The position numbers and the translations under genes were made by a program. The notes under the pieces are model-generated. The model was not told where the DNA came from. It did no database searches and worked only from the letters and a program-made list of their open reading frames with translations. A stretch of 64,000 bases of DNA from Chromobacterium sinusclupearum (GTDB taxonomy: Bacteria; Pseudomonadota; Gammaproteobacteria; Burkholderiales; Chromobacteriaceae). Positions 44,744 to 52,295 of this stretch are shown one piece after another. Location: contig NZ_PPTF01000019.1 in assembly GCF_002902845.1 (NCBI RefSeq), positions 62,001 through 126,000 on the forward strand. The letters run 5' to 3'. The first letter of the stretch is position 1, and each line of letters opens with the position of its first letter.

Positions 44744-45938
44744 GCGCCTGCGCGGCCTGATCCTGTCGCAAAGCGCCGGCCTTGCCGCCATCGCCGCCAC
44801 GGCCATGGCATGCCGCGATGCCCCGCGCGTGCTTGTGCTCTGCCTGTTGGCCGCGCTGTTGCTGGCCGCCTGGCAATGGCGCAGCAGCGCCTTGCTGGGC
44901 AAGCTGTCGGTCCAGGCGGCTGCCGAAGCCGAGCCGGAACCGCCCAGACCATCTGCGCTGGCCGTCCATCCGCCGGAAATCCGCCTGGAGCACGCGCCAG
45001 TGGCCTTGTTCCGGCTCAGCGCCGACCATGTCGAACCACTGAACGCCCGCGCCCGCAAACTGACTGCGCCCGGCAACAGCCGTGATCCCGCCGCCCTGTA
45101 TCAGGCCTTGCAGGAGCAAAGCAGCGACCGCCGCTGGATACGATTTGAAACCGAGCGCGGCGTGGAGCGGGCGCTGGCCTCGGCCAGCAGCCTGGTGATA
45201 GAAGGCCGCCCCGAGCGGCTGCTGGCGGTGCTGCCGCTGGAAAGCGAACTGGAGGCGGAAACGCTGCGGGCCTGGCAGCAACTGGTGCATGTGCTGACGC
45301 ATGAGATCATGAATTCGCTGACGCCGGTGGCCTCGCTCTCGCGCAGCGCCGCCGGCATGCTGGAAGACACGCCGGCGCTGCCTGACGATTTGCGCCAGGA
45401 GCTGGAGCTGGCTTTCTCCGCCATCAGCCGCCGGGCCGACAGCCTGGCCGATTTCGTCACCAGCTACCGCAATCTGTCCGCCGTGCCGGACCCCAGCCCG
45501 GAAATCGTCGACATCGCCGAATTGTTCGAACGCCTGCAGGCGCTGACCGCGCCCGCCTGGCGCGCCCGCGGCGGCCAGGCCGTCTTCCTGGTGGAGTCGG
45601 CCGCCATGGAGTTGAAAGCCGACGGCGGGCAGCTGGAGCAAGCCTTGATCAACCTGATCAAGAACGCCTACGAGGCCACCGCCCACCTGGCCGAGGCCAG
45701 GCTGACTGTCAGCGCCAGCCTGGGACGCGGCGGCCGGCTGAAGCTGGAAGTCAGCGACAACGGCCCCGGCGTGGCGGACGACAAGATCGAACAGATCTTC
45801 ACGCCGTTTTACTCCACCAAGGCCAAAGGGCGCGGCATCGGCCTGGCGCTGGTGCGCCAGCTGGTCAACAACAACGGCGGCACCGTGCGCTATGCCCGCA
45901 GCCTGGGCGGCGGCGCCCGGCTGATCCTGACATTCTGA
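44727..45938 (+). CDS. Sensor histidine kinase partner of the sigma54 activator
   Basis: A 403-residue kinase. The N-terminus has one or two short membrane helices (about 13-28 and 34-50) with almost no periplasmic loop, so it may sense from within the membrane. A PAS-like region (about 85-170) is followed by the H-box HEIMNSLTP with His192, N-box NLIKNAYEA, G1 DNGPGV, F-box FTPFYSTK and G2 GRGIGLAL. It would phosphorylate the co-encoded regulator. Such kinases next to MacB-like exporters could respond to the transporter or to membrane-active compounds. Confidence 0.92.
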   Translation: MAFKLERLRGLILSQSAGLAAIAATAMACRDAPRVLVLCLLAALLLAAWQWRSSALLGKLSVQAAAEAEPEPPRPSALAVHPPEIRLEHAPVALFRLSADHVEPLNARARKLTAPGNSRDPAALYQALQEQSSDRRWIRFETERGVERALASASSLVIEGRPERLLAVLPLESELEAETLRAWQQLVHVLTHEIMNSLTPVASLSRSAAGMLEDTPALPDDLRQELELAFSAISRRADSLADFVTSYRNLSAVPDPSPEIVDIAELFERLQALTAPAWRARGGQAVFLVESAAMELKADGGQLEQALINLIKNAYEATAHLAEARLTVSASLGRGGRLKLEVSDNGPGVADDKIEQIFTPFYSTKAKGRGIGLALVRQLVNNNGGTVRYARSLGGGARLILTF

Positions 45939-46059
45939 ACTAAGCGATATATTCCTAAGTCATTAGTTTTGCAATAATTATTGGCTAAACAAAAATGACA
46001 TAGTGTTAAATTGTGTTTTCCGAAATTTGCATAGGACCAGCCAAGCCTGGTTAGATTCC

Positions 46060-48741
46060 GTGAAAACACAGTTTAATTTTCATTTTACTGTCATTGCAGC
46101 AGCCCTGCTGTCTTACACCGGCTTGGCGCACGCAGACGACTCCCAGCCCGACGCGCTGGACAAAATCACCGTCACCGGATCGCGCATAGCGCGCTCGGCC
46201 AAGGAAGGCCCGACCAGCGTCACCGTCCTCACCGGCGCCGACATCGAAAAACAGGGTTACACCAATGTCTACGACGCGCTGAACAATCTGACGCAAAACA
46301 CCGGCTTCACCCAGGGCGCGGACTTCGGCAACACCTTTACCCCCGCCGCCAACGCGATCAGCCTGCGCGGGCTCGGCCCCAACCATACGCTGACGCTGAT
46401 CAACGGCCGCCGCATGGCCGACTATCCCACCGCCTACGATGGCCAAGTCAACTTCGTCAACTTGGCCGATATCCCATCGGTGCTAATCGACCGCATCGAA
46501 ATCCTCAACGGCGGCGCATCAGCCATCTACGGCTCGGATGCCATCGCCGGCGTGGTCAACATCATCCTGAAAAAGCACCTCGATGGCGTCAACCTCAACC
46601 TCAAAGTCGGCGGCGCCGAGCATCATGGCGGCGAGAATGCCCGCCTGCAGCTGACCGGCGGCAAAAGCTGGGATCAGCTGAACGTGATTTACGGCCTGGA
46701 GCTGAGCCAGCGCAATCCGATCTGGTCGCGCCAGCGCGGCTTCATGTCGGACGCCACGGCGCAGGGCGAGGCGCCGGCTCCCATCCTGGCGCGGCGCATC
46801 GCAGGCGGACGCTATCTGGACGCGGGCAGCGCCTGCGGCAACTTCGCCGGCATGTTTGCAGGCAGCGTACAAACCGTAGGCAATGCCCAAAAAGGCTATT
46901 GCGCCAGCGGGCTGCTGAAGCCGTCCTACTGGACGATCCAGACCGGCCAAACCACGCAGAACGGTTTTTTCAGCGCCAACTATCTGCTCAACCCGCACGC
47001 CGAATTCTTTACCGATGCCATGCTCGGCTTCAAGCGCACCGAGAACAACACCCGCGGCCCCAGCTGGACAGCGGCGGCGGGCCAGGGCAATTATTTCCTG
47101 AACCAGAACACCGGCAATTATGAAAGCTGGGCCAAGCGCTTCGCGCCGGAGGAACTGGGCGGCGCCAGCAATTACAACCGCAAGTGGGATGATCTGGCCG
47201 CCAACCTGACCCTGGGCGTGCGCGGCGATCTGATTGGCAGCTGGAATTACGAAGCGGCCTACAACGCTTCGCTCTACACCAGCCAGACCACCACACCCGC
47301 GCTGTTGAGCAGCGTGAATAGCTATTTCCTGGGGCCCCAACTCGGCACCGACAGCAGCGGCGTGCCGATTTACGCGCCCAACCTCGGCCGTTTCTACCAG
47401 CCGCTGACGCCGGCCCAGGCATCCAGCCTGATAGACAATAGCGTCAGCCACAATAAATCCTGGCTGCAGGTGCTGAGCCTCAGCGCCAGCGGCGAGGCCT
47501 TCCAGCTGCCGGCCGGTCCGGCCAAATTGGCCGGCCTGCTGGAATGGGGCAGCCAGGGCTTCAGCAACGAGCCGGACCAAAGGCTGAACCAGGGCGTGTT
47601 CTACAACGCTTCTCCAGCCATCAATGCCAGCGGCTCCCGCTCGCGCCAGGCGCTTGGGGCCGAGCTGCTGCTGCCGCTGGCCAAACCGGTCAACCTGACG
47701 CTGTCCGGCCGTTATGACCGCTATGAGATCACCGGCAACAGCGAAGGGAAGTTCACCTATGGCGCCGGGCTGGAGTATCGCCCCGCCAGCAGCCTGCTGC
47801 TGCGCGGCAACTATGCCACCAGCTTCCGCGCGCCGGACATGAGCTATCTGTTCCAGACCCAAACCCGCGGCTACTACTCCTCCACCACAGACTACTGGCG
47901 CTGCGCCCAGTCCGGCCAGCCGCTCGCCAATTGCCAGTACGCCGGCATGTCGCCGGGCTCCAACTACGTCAGCAATGGCAACCCCAATCTGAAGCCGGAA
48001 AACGGCAAGTCCTATGGACTCGGCTTCGTCTGGTCGCCAAGCAAGGATGCCGACCTGTCGCTGGATTACTGGAATATCACCATCAACGATCTGGTCACCA
48101 CGCTGAGCGCCGATAAACTACTGCGCGACGAAGCCGCATGCCGCGGCGGCACTCTCGACATCCATTCATCGGCATGCCAAGACGCGCTCAGTCGCGTGCA
48201 GCGCAATCCGGCCAATGCGCTGGTGGATCCGGGCGCCATCAACACCATCGTGGTCAATCCGATCAACGCCGCCAGCGAGCGCACCAGCGGCATCGACCTG
48301 AGCGGCAAGTACCGTTTGCGCACGGCAAAACTCGGCGACTTCCTGTTCAAGGCGACTTACACCAAGGTGCTGACGCATACCTACCAGCAGTTTGCCAACG
48401 ATCCGGTGCAGAACGAATTGACCGACTTGACCAACACCGACTGGCCGGACAAGCTCAGCCTGACCACCGACTGGAACATCGGCGACTGGTCCAGCACGCT
48501 GCAGTTGACGCGCTACGGCAAGATTCCCAACGGCGCGGGCACCGGCTACCTGACACCCACCGTGCTGGCCAACCTGAGCATCACCTATCAGGTCAACAAG
48601 AAAACCTCGGTCGGACTGATCGTCAACAATCTGCAGGACTTCATCAAGAAAGACTACACTGGCGGCTGGCCTTACTACCCTGTGGGCAGCTACACGCCTT
48701 ACGGCCGGCAAGCCTGGCTTGAACTGAATCACAAGTTTTGA
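46060..48741 (+). CDS. TonB-dependent outer-membrane receptor
   Basis: About 893 residues from GTG 46060. The signal peptide VKTQFNFHFTVIAAALLSYT is cut near LAHA. Next come a TonB-box-like segment (DALDKITVTGSRIARS), the plug domain (TSVTVLTGADIEKQGYTNVY, SLRGLGPNHTLTLINGRR, GGASAIYGSDAIAGVVNI), and a large beta-barrel ending LELNHKF. An in-frame GTG at 46003 would add 19 residues; neither start has a good ribosome binding site. The ligand is unknown; this receptor type takes up siderophores, sugars or peptides. It follows the kinase gene by 121 bases in an AT-rich gap that may hold its own promoter, and ends in a clear terminator. Confidence 0.88.
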   Translation: MKTQFNFHFTVIAAALLSYTGLAHADDSQPDALDKITVTGSRIARSAKEGPTSVTVLTGADIEKQGYTNVYDALNNLTQNTGFTQGADFGNTFTPAANAISLRGLGPNHTLTLINGRRMADYPTAYDGQVNFVNLADIPSVLIDRIEILNGGASAIYGSDAIAGVVNIILKKHLDGVNLNLKVGGAEHHGGENARLQLTGGKSWDQLNVIYGLELSQRNPIWSRQRGFMSDATAQGEAPAPILARRIAGGRYLDAGSACGNFAGMFAGSVQTVGNAQKGYCASGLLKPSYWTIQTGQTTQNGFFSANYLLNPHAEFFTDAMLGFKRTENNTRGPSWTAAAGQGNYFLNQNTGNYESWAKRFAPEELGGASNYNRKWDDLAANLTLGVRGDLIGSWNYEAAYNASLYTSQTTTPALLSSVNSYFLGPQLGTDSSGVPIYAPNLGRFYQPLTPAQASSLIDNSVSHNKSWLQVLSLSASGEAFQLPAGPAKLAGLLEWGSQGFSNEPDQRLNQGVFYNASPAINASGSRSRQALGAELLLPLAKPVNLTLSGRYDRYEITGNSEGKFTYGAGLEYRPASSLLLRGNYATSFRAPDMSYLFQTQTRGYYSSTTDYWRCAQSGQPLANCQYAGMSPGSNYVSNGNPNLKPENGKSYGLGFVWSPSKDADLSLDYWNITINDLVTTLSADKLLRDEAACRGGTLDIHSSACQDALSRVQRNPANALVDPGAINTIVVNPINAASERTSGIDLSGKYRLRTAKLGDFLFKATYTKVLTHTYQQFANDPVQNELTDLTNTDWPDKLSLTTDWNIGDWSSTLQLTRYGKIPNGAGTGYLTPTVLANLSITYQVNKKTSVGLIVNNLQDFIKKDYTGGWPYYPVGSYTPYGRQAWLELNHKF

Positions 48742-48759
48742 GAGGGGAATATCAAGCGA

Positions 48760-48781
48760 CGGGATGCCGATAGGCATCTCG
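48760..48781 (+). terminator. Terminator of the TonB-receptor gene
   Basis: GATGCC-GATA-GGCATC, extended by CG pairs at the base, followed by TTTTTATTT. It starts 19 bases after the stop codon. Confidence 0.75.
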
Positions 48782-48833
48782 TTTTTATTTGCGCGCGGGA
48801 AACCGCAAATCTCTCGCGGATGACGGAAATGCG

Positions 48834-48867
48834 AAAAAGCCCAGCATTTTGCAATGCTGGGCTTTTT
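48834..48867. terminator. Terminator of the minus-strand tRNA operon
   Basis: The same 15-bp stem with 4-base loop as at 35978-36011, in reverse orientation, with A- and T-runs on both sides. Confidence 0.9.
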
Positions 48868-48875
48868 CTGAATCC

Positions 48876-48950
48876 TGGCGTCCCCACGGGGAATCGAACC
48901 CCGGCTACCGCCGTGAAAGGGCGGTGTTCTAACCGCTAAACTATAGGGAC
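48876..48950 (-). tRNA. tRNA-Glu (TTC), third copy
   Basis: Identical to the plus-strand copies; 75 bases, CCA encoded. Confidence 0.96.
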
Positions 48951-48953
48951 AGC

Positions 48954-49030
48954 TGGCGCACCCGGAGCGATTCGAACGCCCGACCCTCTGGTTCGTAGCC
49001 AGATACTCTATCCAACTGAGCTACGGGTGC
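48954..49030 (-). tRNA. tRNA-Arg (ACG), third copy
   Basis: Identical to the plus-strand copies; 77 bases, CCA encoded, three bases before tRNA-Glu. Confidence 0.96.
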
Positions 49031-49036
49031 GTTATC

Positions 49037-49130
49037 TGGCGGAGAAAGAGGGATTCGAACCCTCGATACAGGTTTAAGCCCGTATGCTTCCTTAGCAGGG
49101 AAGTGCCTTCGACCACTCGGCCATTTCTCC
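49037..49130 (-). tRNA. tRNA-Ser (GCT)
   Basis: A 94-base type II tRNA with a long variable arm. Acceptor GGAGAAA pairs with TTTCTCC, CCA is encoded, and the anticodon loop CTGCTAA gives GCT. It is the first gene of the minus-strand tRNA operon and has no counterpart in the plus-strand operon. Confidence 0.95.
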
Positions 49131-49144
49131 GTTCAGAGAGCGCC

Positions 49145-49173
49145 ATATTAAATATCGACGCCCCTGGTGTCAA
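49145..49173 (-). promoter_or_regulatory. Consensus sigma70 promoter of the minus-strand tRNA operon
   Basis: On the minus strand TTGACA (49168-49173), 17-base spacer, TAATAT (49145-49150), 14 bases before tRNA-Ser. It lies in the short gap after lysC, so the tRNAs need not depend on lysC transcription. Confidence 0.85.
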
Positions 49174-49191
49174 GCATCAATCCGAAATTAT

Positions 49192-50418
49192 TTACGCCGG
49201 CTGGTCCAGTCCGAAAACCTTATGCAATACGCGAACCGCCAGTTCCAGGTACTTTTCGTCCACCAGCACCGACACTTTGATTTCCGAGGTGGAGATCATC
49301 TGGATGTTGATGCCCTCTTCCGCCAACGTGCGGAACATGGTGGAGGCGATGCCGCAGTGCGAGCGCATGCCCACTCCGACAATGGAAATCTTGGCCACCT
49401 TGTCGTCGGCGTCGATCTTGGCGGCGCCGATATGGGTCTGCACTTCGCGCAGGATGGACAGCGCGCGCTGGAATTCGCCGCGCGGCACGGTAAACGAAAA
49501 GTCCGTGGTGCCGTTCTCGCCGACATTCTGGATGATCATATCCACTTCGATGTTGGCATCGGCGATCGGCCCGAGGATCTGGTAGGCGATGCCCGGCTTG
49601 TCCGGCACGCCCTTGACATTGATGCGGGCTTCGTTGCGATCGAACGCGATGCCTGCCACTACCGCCTTTTCCATGCTCTCATCTTCCTCAAACGTAATCA
49701 GGGTGCCCTCGCCTTCTTCCTCGAAGCTGGAGAGCACGCGCAAGCGTACCTTGTATTTGCCGGCGAATTCCACCGAACGTATCTGCAAAACCTTGGAGCC
49801 GAGCGACGCCATCTCGATCATTTCTTCGAAGGTGACCGTCTTCAGGCGGCGCGCCTCCGGCACCACGCGCGGATCGGTGGTGTAGACGCCGTCCACGTCG
49901 GTGTAGATCTGGCACTCGTCGGCCTTCAGCGCCGCGGCCAGCGCCACGGCGGAAGTATCCGAACCGCCGCGGCCCAGCGTGGTGATATTGCCTTCCTCAT
50001 CTACGCCCTGGAAGCCGGCGACGATAACCACGCGGCCTTCTTTCAAATCGCCGCGCATCACATGCTCGTCTATCGACTGAATGCGCGCCTTGGTATGCGC
50101 CTGGTCGGTCACCACCTTCACCTGCCAGCCGCAATAGCTCTTGGCCGGCACGCCGATTTCCTTCAATGCCATCGCCAACAGGCCGATGGTGACTTGCTCG
50201 CCAGTGGACACCACCACATCCAGCTCGCGCGGATCGGGATAGTCCTGAATGTCCTTGGCCAGGGCGATCAGGCGGTTGGTTTCGCCGCTCATCGCGGAAA
50301 CCACCACCACCACATCATGCCCCTGGGCCTTCCACTTGGCGACGCGGCGGGCCACATTCTTGATGCGCTCGGTCGTCCCGACCGATGTGCCGCCGTACTT
50401 CTGTACGATGAGTGCCAT
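49192..50418 (-). CDS. lysC: Aspartate kinase
   Basis: A 408-residue aspartokinase of the short LysC type. It has the kinase N-terminus ALIVQKYGGTSVGTTERI, GRGGSDTSAVALAAAL, and two C-terminal ACT domains (around VKGVPDKPGIAYQILG and ISIVGVGMRSHCGIAS) that bind lysine/threonine for feedback control. It phosphorylates aspartate in the first step of the lysine, threonine and methionine pathway. The ribosome binding site is weak. It is divergent from the chemotaxis operon and followed by the tRNA-Ser operon. Confidence 0.95.
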   Translation of the reverse strand: MALIVQKYGGTSVGTTERIKNVARRVAKWKAQGHDVVVVVSAMSGETNRLIALAKDIQDYPDPRELDVVVSTGEQVTIGLLAMALKEIGVPAKSYCGWQVKVVTDQAHTKARIQSIDEHVMRGDLKEGRVVIVAGFQGVDEEGNITTLGRGGSDTSAVALAAALKADECQIYTDVDGVYTTDPRVVPEARRLKTVTFEEMIEMASLGSKVLQIRSVEFAGKYKVRLRVLSSFEEEGEGTLITFEEDESMEKAVVAGIAFDRNEARINVKGVPDKPGIAYQILGPIADANIEVDMIIQNVGENGTTDFSFTVPRGEFQRALSILREVQTHIGAAKIDADDKVAKISIVGVGMRSHCGIASTMFRTLAEEGINIQMISTSEIKVSVLVDEKYLELAVRVLHKVFGLDQPA

Positions 50419-50435
50419 ACGTGCTTCTTAATTGA

Positions 50436-50462
50436 TAAAAGTTGAATATCGAGCTTCGATTC
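50436..50462 (+). promoter_or_regulatory. Weak sigma28-like promoter candidate ahead of the chemotaxis operon
   Basis: TAAAAGTT, 11 bases, then TTCGATTC. This partly matches the FliA consensus TAAAGTTT-N11-GCCGATAA: the TAAA and CGAT cores agree at correct spacing and the rest does not. It lies 175 bases before the first gene. Confidence 0.25.
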
Positions 50463-50637
50463 TGACCATAGAATGTCCAGAATTGCAAGACGGAAATGCC
50501 CTGCGCCTATCCCCTGGCGAAATATCCGTCTATTCCCGGCGTGGGTTCGCCAGCACATCCGGCAGGCTGTTTGCATCCCCACAGCGCAACGGCTACAAAC
50601 AGTATGAAGACTATGTATCCGAAGACGGGACCGATGC

Positions 50638-51576
50638 ATGATTGCCCCTGTTCAACCCTGGCGCTGGATCCGGCTGGAAATAGGCTTGGCCATCAACGGG
50701 GCAATACAGTATGCCTTGTTCATAGATCATCCCCTGTTCTGGCCCGCCGTCGGCCTGAGCACGCTCCTGATCACGCTGCTGGTATTGTGGCCATCATCGG
50801 CGCCCGCCATTGCGGCGCATGACGGCGACCAATCCGCGTACTGGCGCAGCGTGGCTGCCCATGTCTACGCGCTGCTGCCCCTGTGGGCCGGCCATGTCGC
50901 GCTGGGGCGGGAGCAGATAGACGAAGCGGCCCTGCAGTTGACCGCCCGCTTCGACCACATGCTGCGCCAATTGGACAGGCCCTCCCCGCCATCGGATGAT
51001 TCGCCCCATCCTCTGGCCGCGGCGCAGAACAAGCTGACCGATGCGCTGGAAGCGATGCAACTGCCGGCGCCGCTGCAAAAGCAACTGTTGCCGCAATTGC
51101 AGCAATTGAAGCAATCCGGCCAGCAACTGGCGCTGCTGGCTAAAAACCTGCCTGCCGGCGAAGCTTCGCCGGCAGCCGCTGCCGAGCAGATCGGCGAGCA
51201 AGTCGGCTTATTGCTGCGGCAACTGGAGTCCATCGATGCCGATGTCCACGACAGTTGCCGCGCCTGTCAGATGAAACTGGACGACCCTGCCGCCAGCCAG
51301 GATCTGCAGGCGACGATAGAAGAGGTGTTGACTCATTTGCAGTTCCAGGATCGGGTCAATCAGATTTTGTCCCATGTGCAAAACGATATCTGGCAACTGG
51401 AAGCCATGCTGCATGAATCCTTGAACAGTCGAGAGGACGCGCTGCCTGAGCCGCCGGATACCGAGGCCTGGCTCACCGCCCTGAAAAACAGCTACACCAC
51501 CCATGAACAACGCGCGCTGCACAACCGGGATCAAAACGACAAAACGCCCGGCGCCAGCGACATCACTTTTTTCTGA
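50638..51576 (+). CDS. Membrane-anchored CheZ-like protein, first gene of the chemotaxis operon
   Basis: A 312-residue protein with two N-terminal membrane helices (about 14-30 and 35-52), a helical region (about 85-260) and a flexible acidic tail ending DITFF. The segment LTHLQFQDRVNQILSHV (232-248) matches the catalytic stretch of the CheY-P phosphatase CheZ (FQD then Q four residues on): Asp238 and Gln242 take the places of CheZ Asp143 and Gln147. The short hydrophobic C-terminus could dock CheY as the CheZ tail does. cheY follows 16 bases later. Overall similarity to CheZ is low, so phosphatase activity is an inference. Confidence 0.65.
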   Translation: MIAPVQPWRWIRLEIGLAINGAIQYALFIDHPLFWPAVGLSTLLITLLVLWPSSAPAIAAHDGDQSAYWRSVAAHVYALLPLWAGHVALGREQIDEAALQLTARFDHMLRQLDRPSPPSDDSPHPLAAAQNKLTDALEAMQLPAPLQKQLLPQLQQLKQSGQQLALLAKNLPAGEASPAAAAEQIGEQVGLLLRQLESIDADVHDSCRACQMKLDDPAASQDLQATIEEVLTHLQFQDRVNQILSHVQNDIWQLEAMLHESLNSREDALPEPPDTEAWLTALKNSYTTHEQRALHNRDQNDKTPGASDITFF

Positions 51577-51592
51577 ATGACGGGGAAGGCGG

Positions 51593-51961
51593 ATGAGCAA
51601 AACGATATTGATCGTCGACGACTCCACCACGCTGCGCCAAGTGGTGAGGATGACCCTGGTCGGCGCCGGCTATGAGGTGCTGGAGGCCGGCAACGGCAAG
51701 GAAGCGCTGGACATCCTGGACGGCCGCAAAATCCACCTGATCATTTCCGACGTCAACATGCCGGTGCTGGACGGCATCGAATTGCTCAAGAACATCAAGC
51801 TATTGGCCCACTACAAGTTCACTCCGGTCATCATGCTGACCACCGAATCCTCCGAGGATAAAAAACGTGAGGGAAAGGAGGCCGGCGCCAAGGCCTGGGT
51901 GGTCAAGCCATTCCAGCCGCCAGCGCTGCTGACAGCCGTTTCCAAACTGATCCTGCCCTGA
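51593..51961 (+). CDS. cheY: Chemotaxis response regulator CheY
   Basis: A 122-residue stand-alone receiver domain with acidic pocket VDDS (8-11), phosphoacceptor Asp53 (LIISDVNMP), Thr in MLTTESS, and Lys104 (VVKPFQ). It carries the signal from CheA, presumably to the flagellar motor, or acts as a phosphate sink. RBS GGGGAAGG precedes the ATG. It lies between the CheZ-like gene and the STAS gene. Confidence 0.92.
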   Translation: MSKTILIVDDSTTLRQVVRMTLVGAGYEVLEAGNGKEALDILDGRKIHLIISDVNMPVLDGIELLKNIKLLAHYKFTPVIMLTTESSEDKKREGKEAGAKAWVVKPFQPPALLTAVSKLILP

Positions 51962-51992
51962 ACGGCAACCGATACCTGACGCAGGAGAGGAC

Positions 51993-52295
51993 ATGACGCT
52001 TTCCCTTGTCGCCGGGCATGAGCAAACCATCTACCAGGCCGCGCAATGGCGCGCCGATCTGGAACAGGCGCTGCGCAGCGAAGAGGACATCGTGCTCGAC
52101 TTGTCCACCATAGAGGAGCTCGACTGCGCCGGCGCCCAGGTGCTGATCTGGCTGCGCCGCGAAGCAGAACGGCGCGGCCGCAAAGTGGACCTGCGCGACC
52201 CCAGCCGCTGCGTGCGCGAGTTCGCCCTGCTGATGGGCCTCCAGCGCGAGCTGCTCCCCGCCGCAGACAACGAGGAGACCGGCGATGGATCTTGA
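51993..52295 (+). CDS. STAS-domain protein
   Basis: A 100-residue single STAS domain, the fold of anti-sigma-factor antagonists. The signature EELDCAGAQVLIWL (41-54) places Cys45 where SpoIIAA-type proteins have the phosphorylated Ser. It overlaps cheA by 11 bases. STAS proteins occur at this position in some chemotaxis operons of environmental proteobacteria; a role in organising or modulating the CheA complex is possible. Without Ser, regulation by phosphorylation is unlikely. Confidence 0.82.
   Translation: MTLSLVAGHEQTIYQAAQWRADLEQALRSEEDIVLDLSTIEELDCAGAQVLIWLRREAERRGRKVDLRDPSRCVREFALLMGLQRELLPAADNEETGDGS

Larger units (their letters stand above)
48831..49032 (-). repeat. 202-bp inverted repeat, right copy (terminator, tRNA-Glu, tRNA-Arg)
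   Basis: The exact reverse complement of 35813-36014. With the left copy it brackets 12.8 kb containing the export system, its regulators and the TonB receptor. Confidence 0.92.

Noticed and set aside
50432..50641. A 69-codon frame between lysC and the CheZ-like gene
   Set aside because: It starts at TTG with no ribosome binding site and has no recognisable features. Its 4-base overlap with the next ATG is probably chance.
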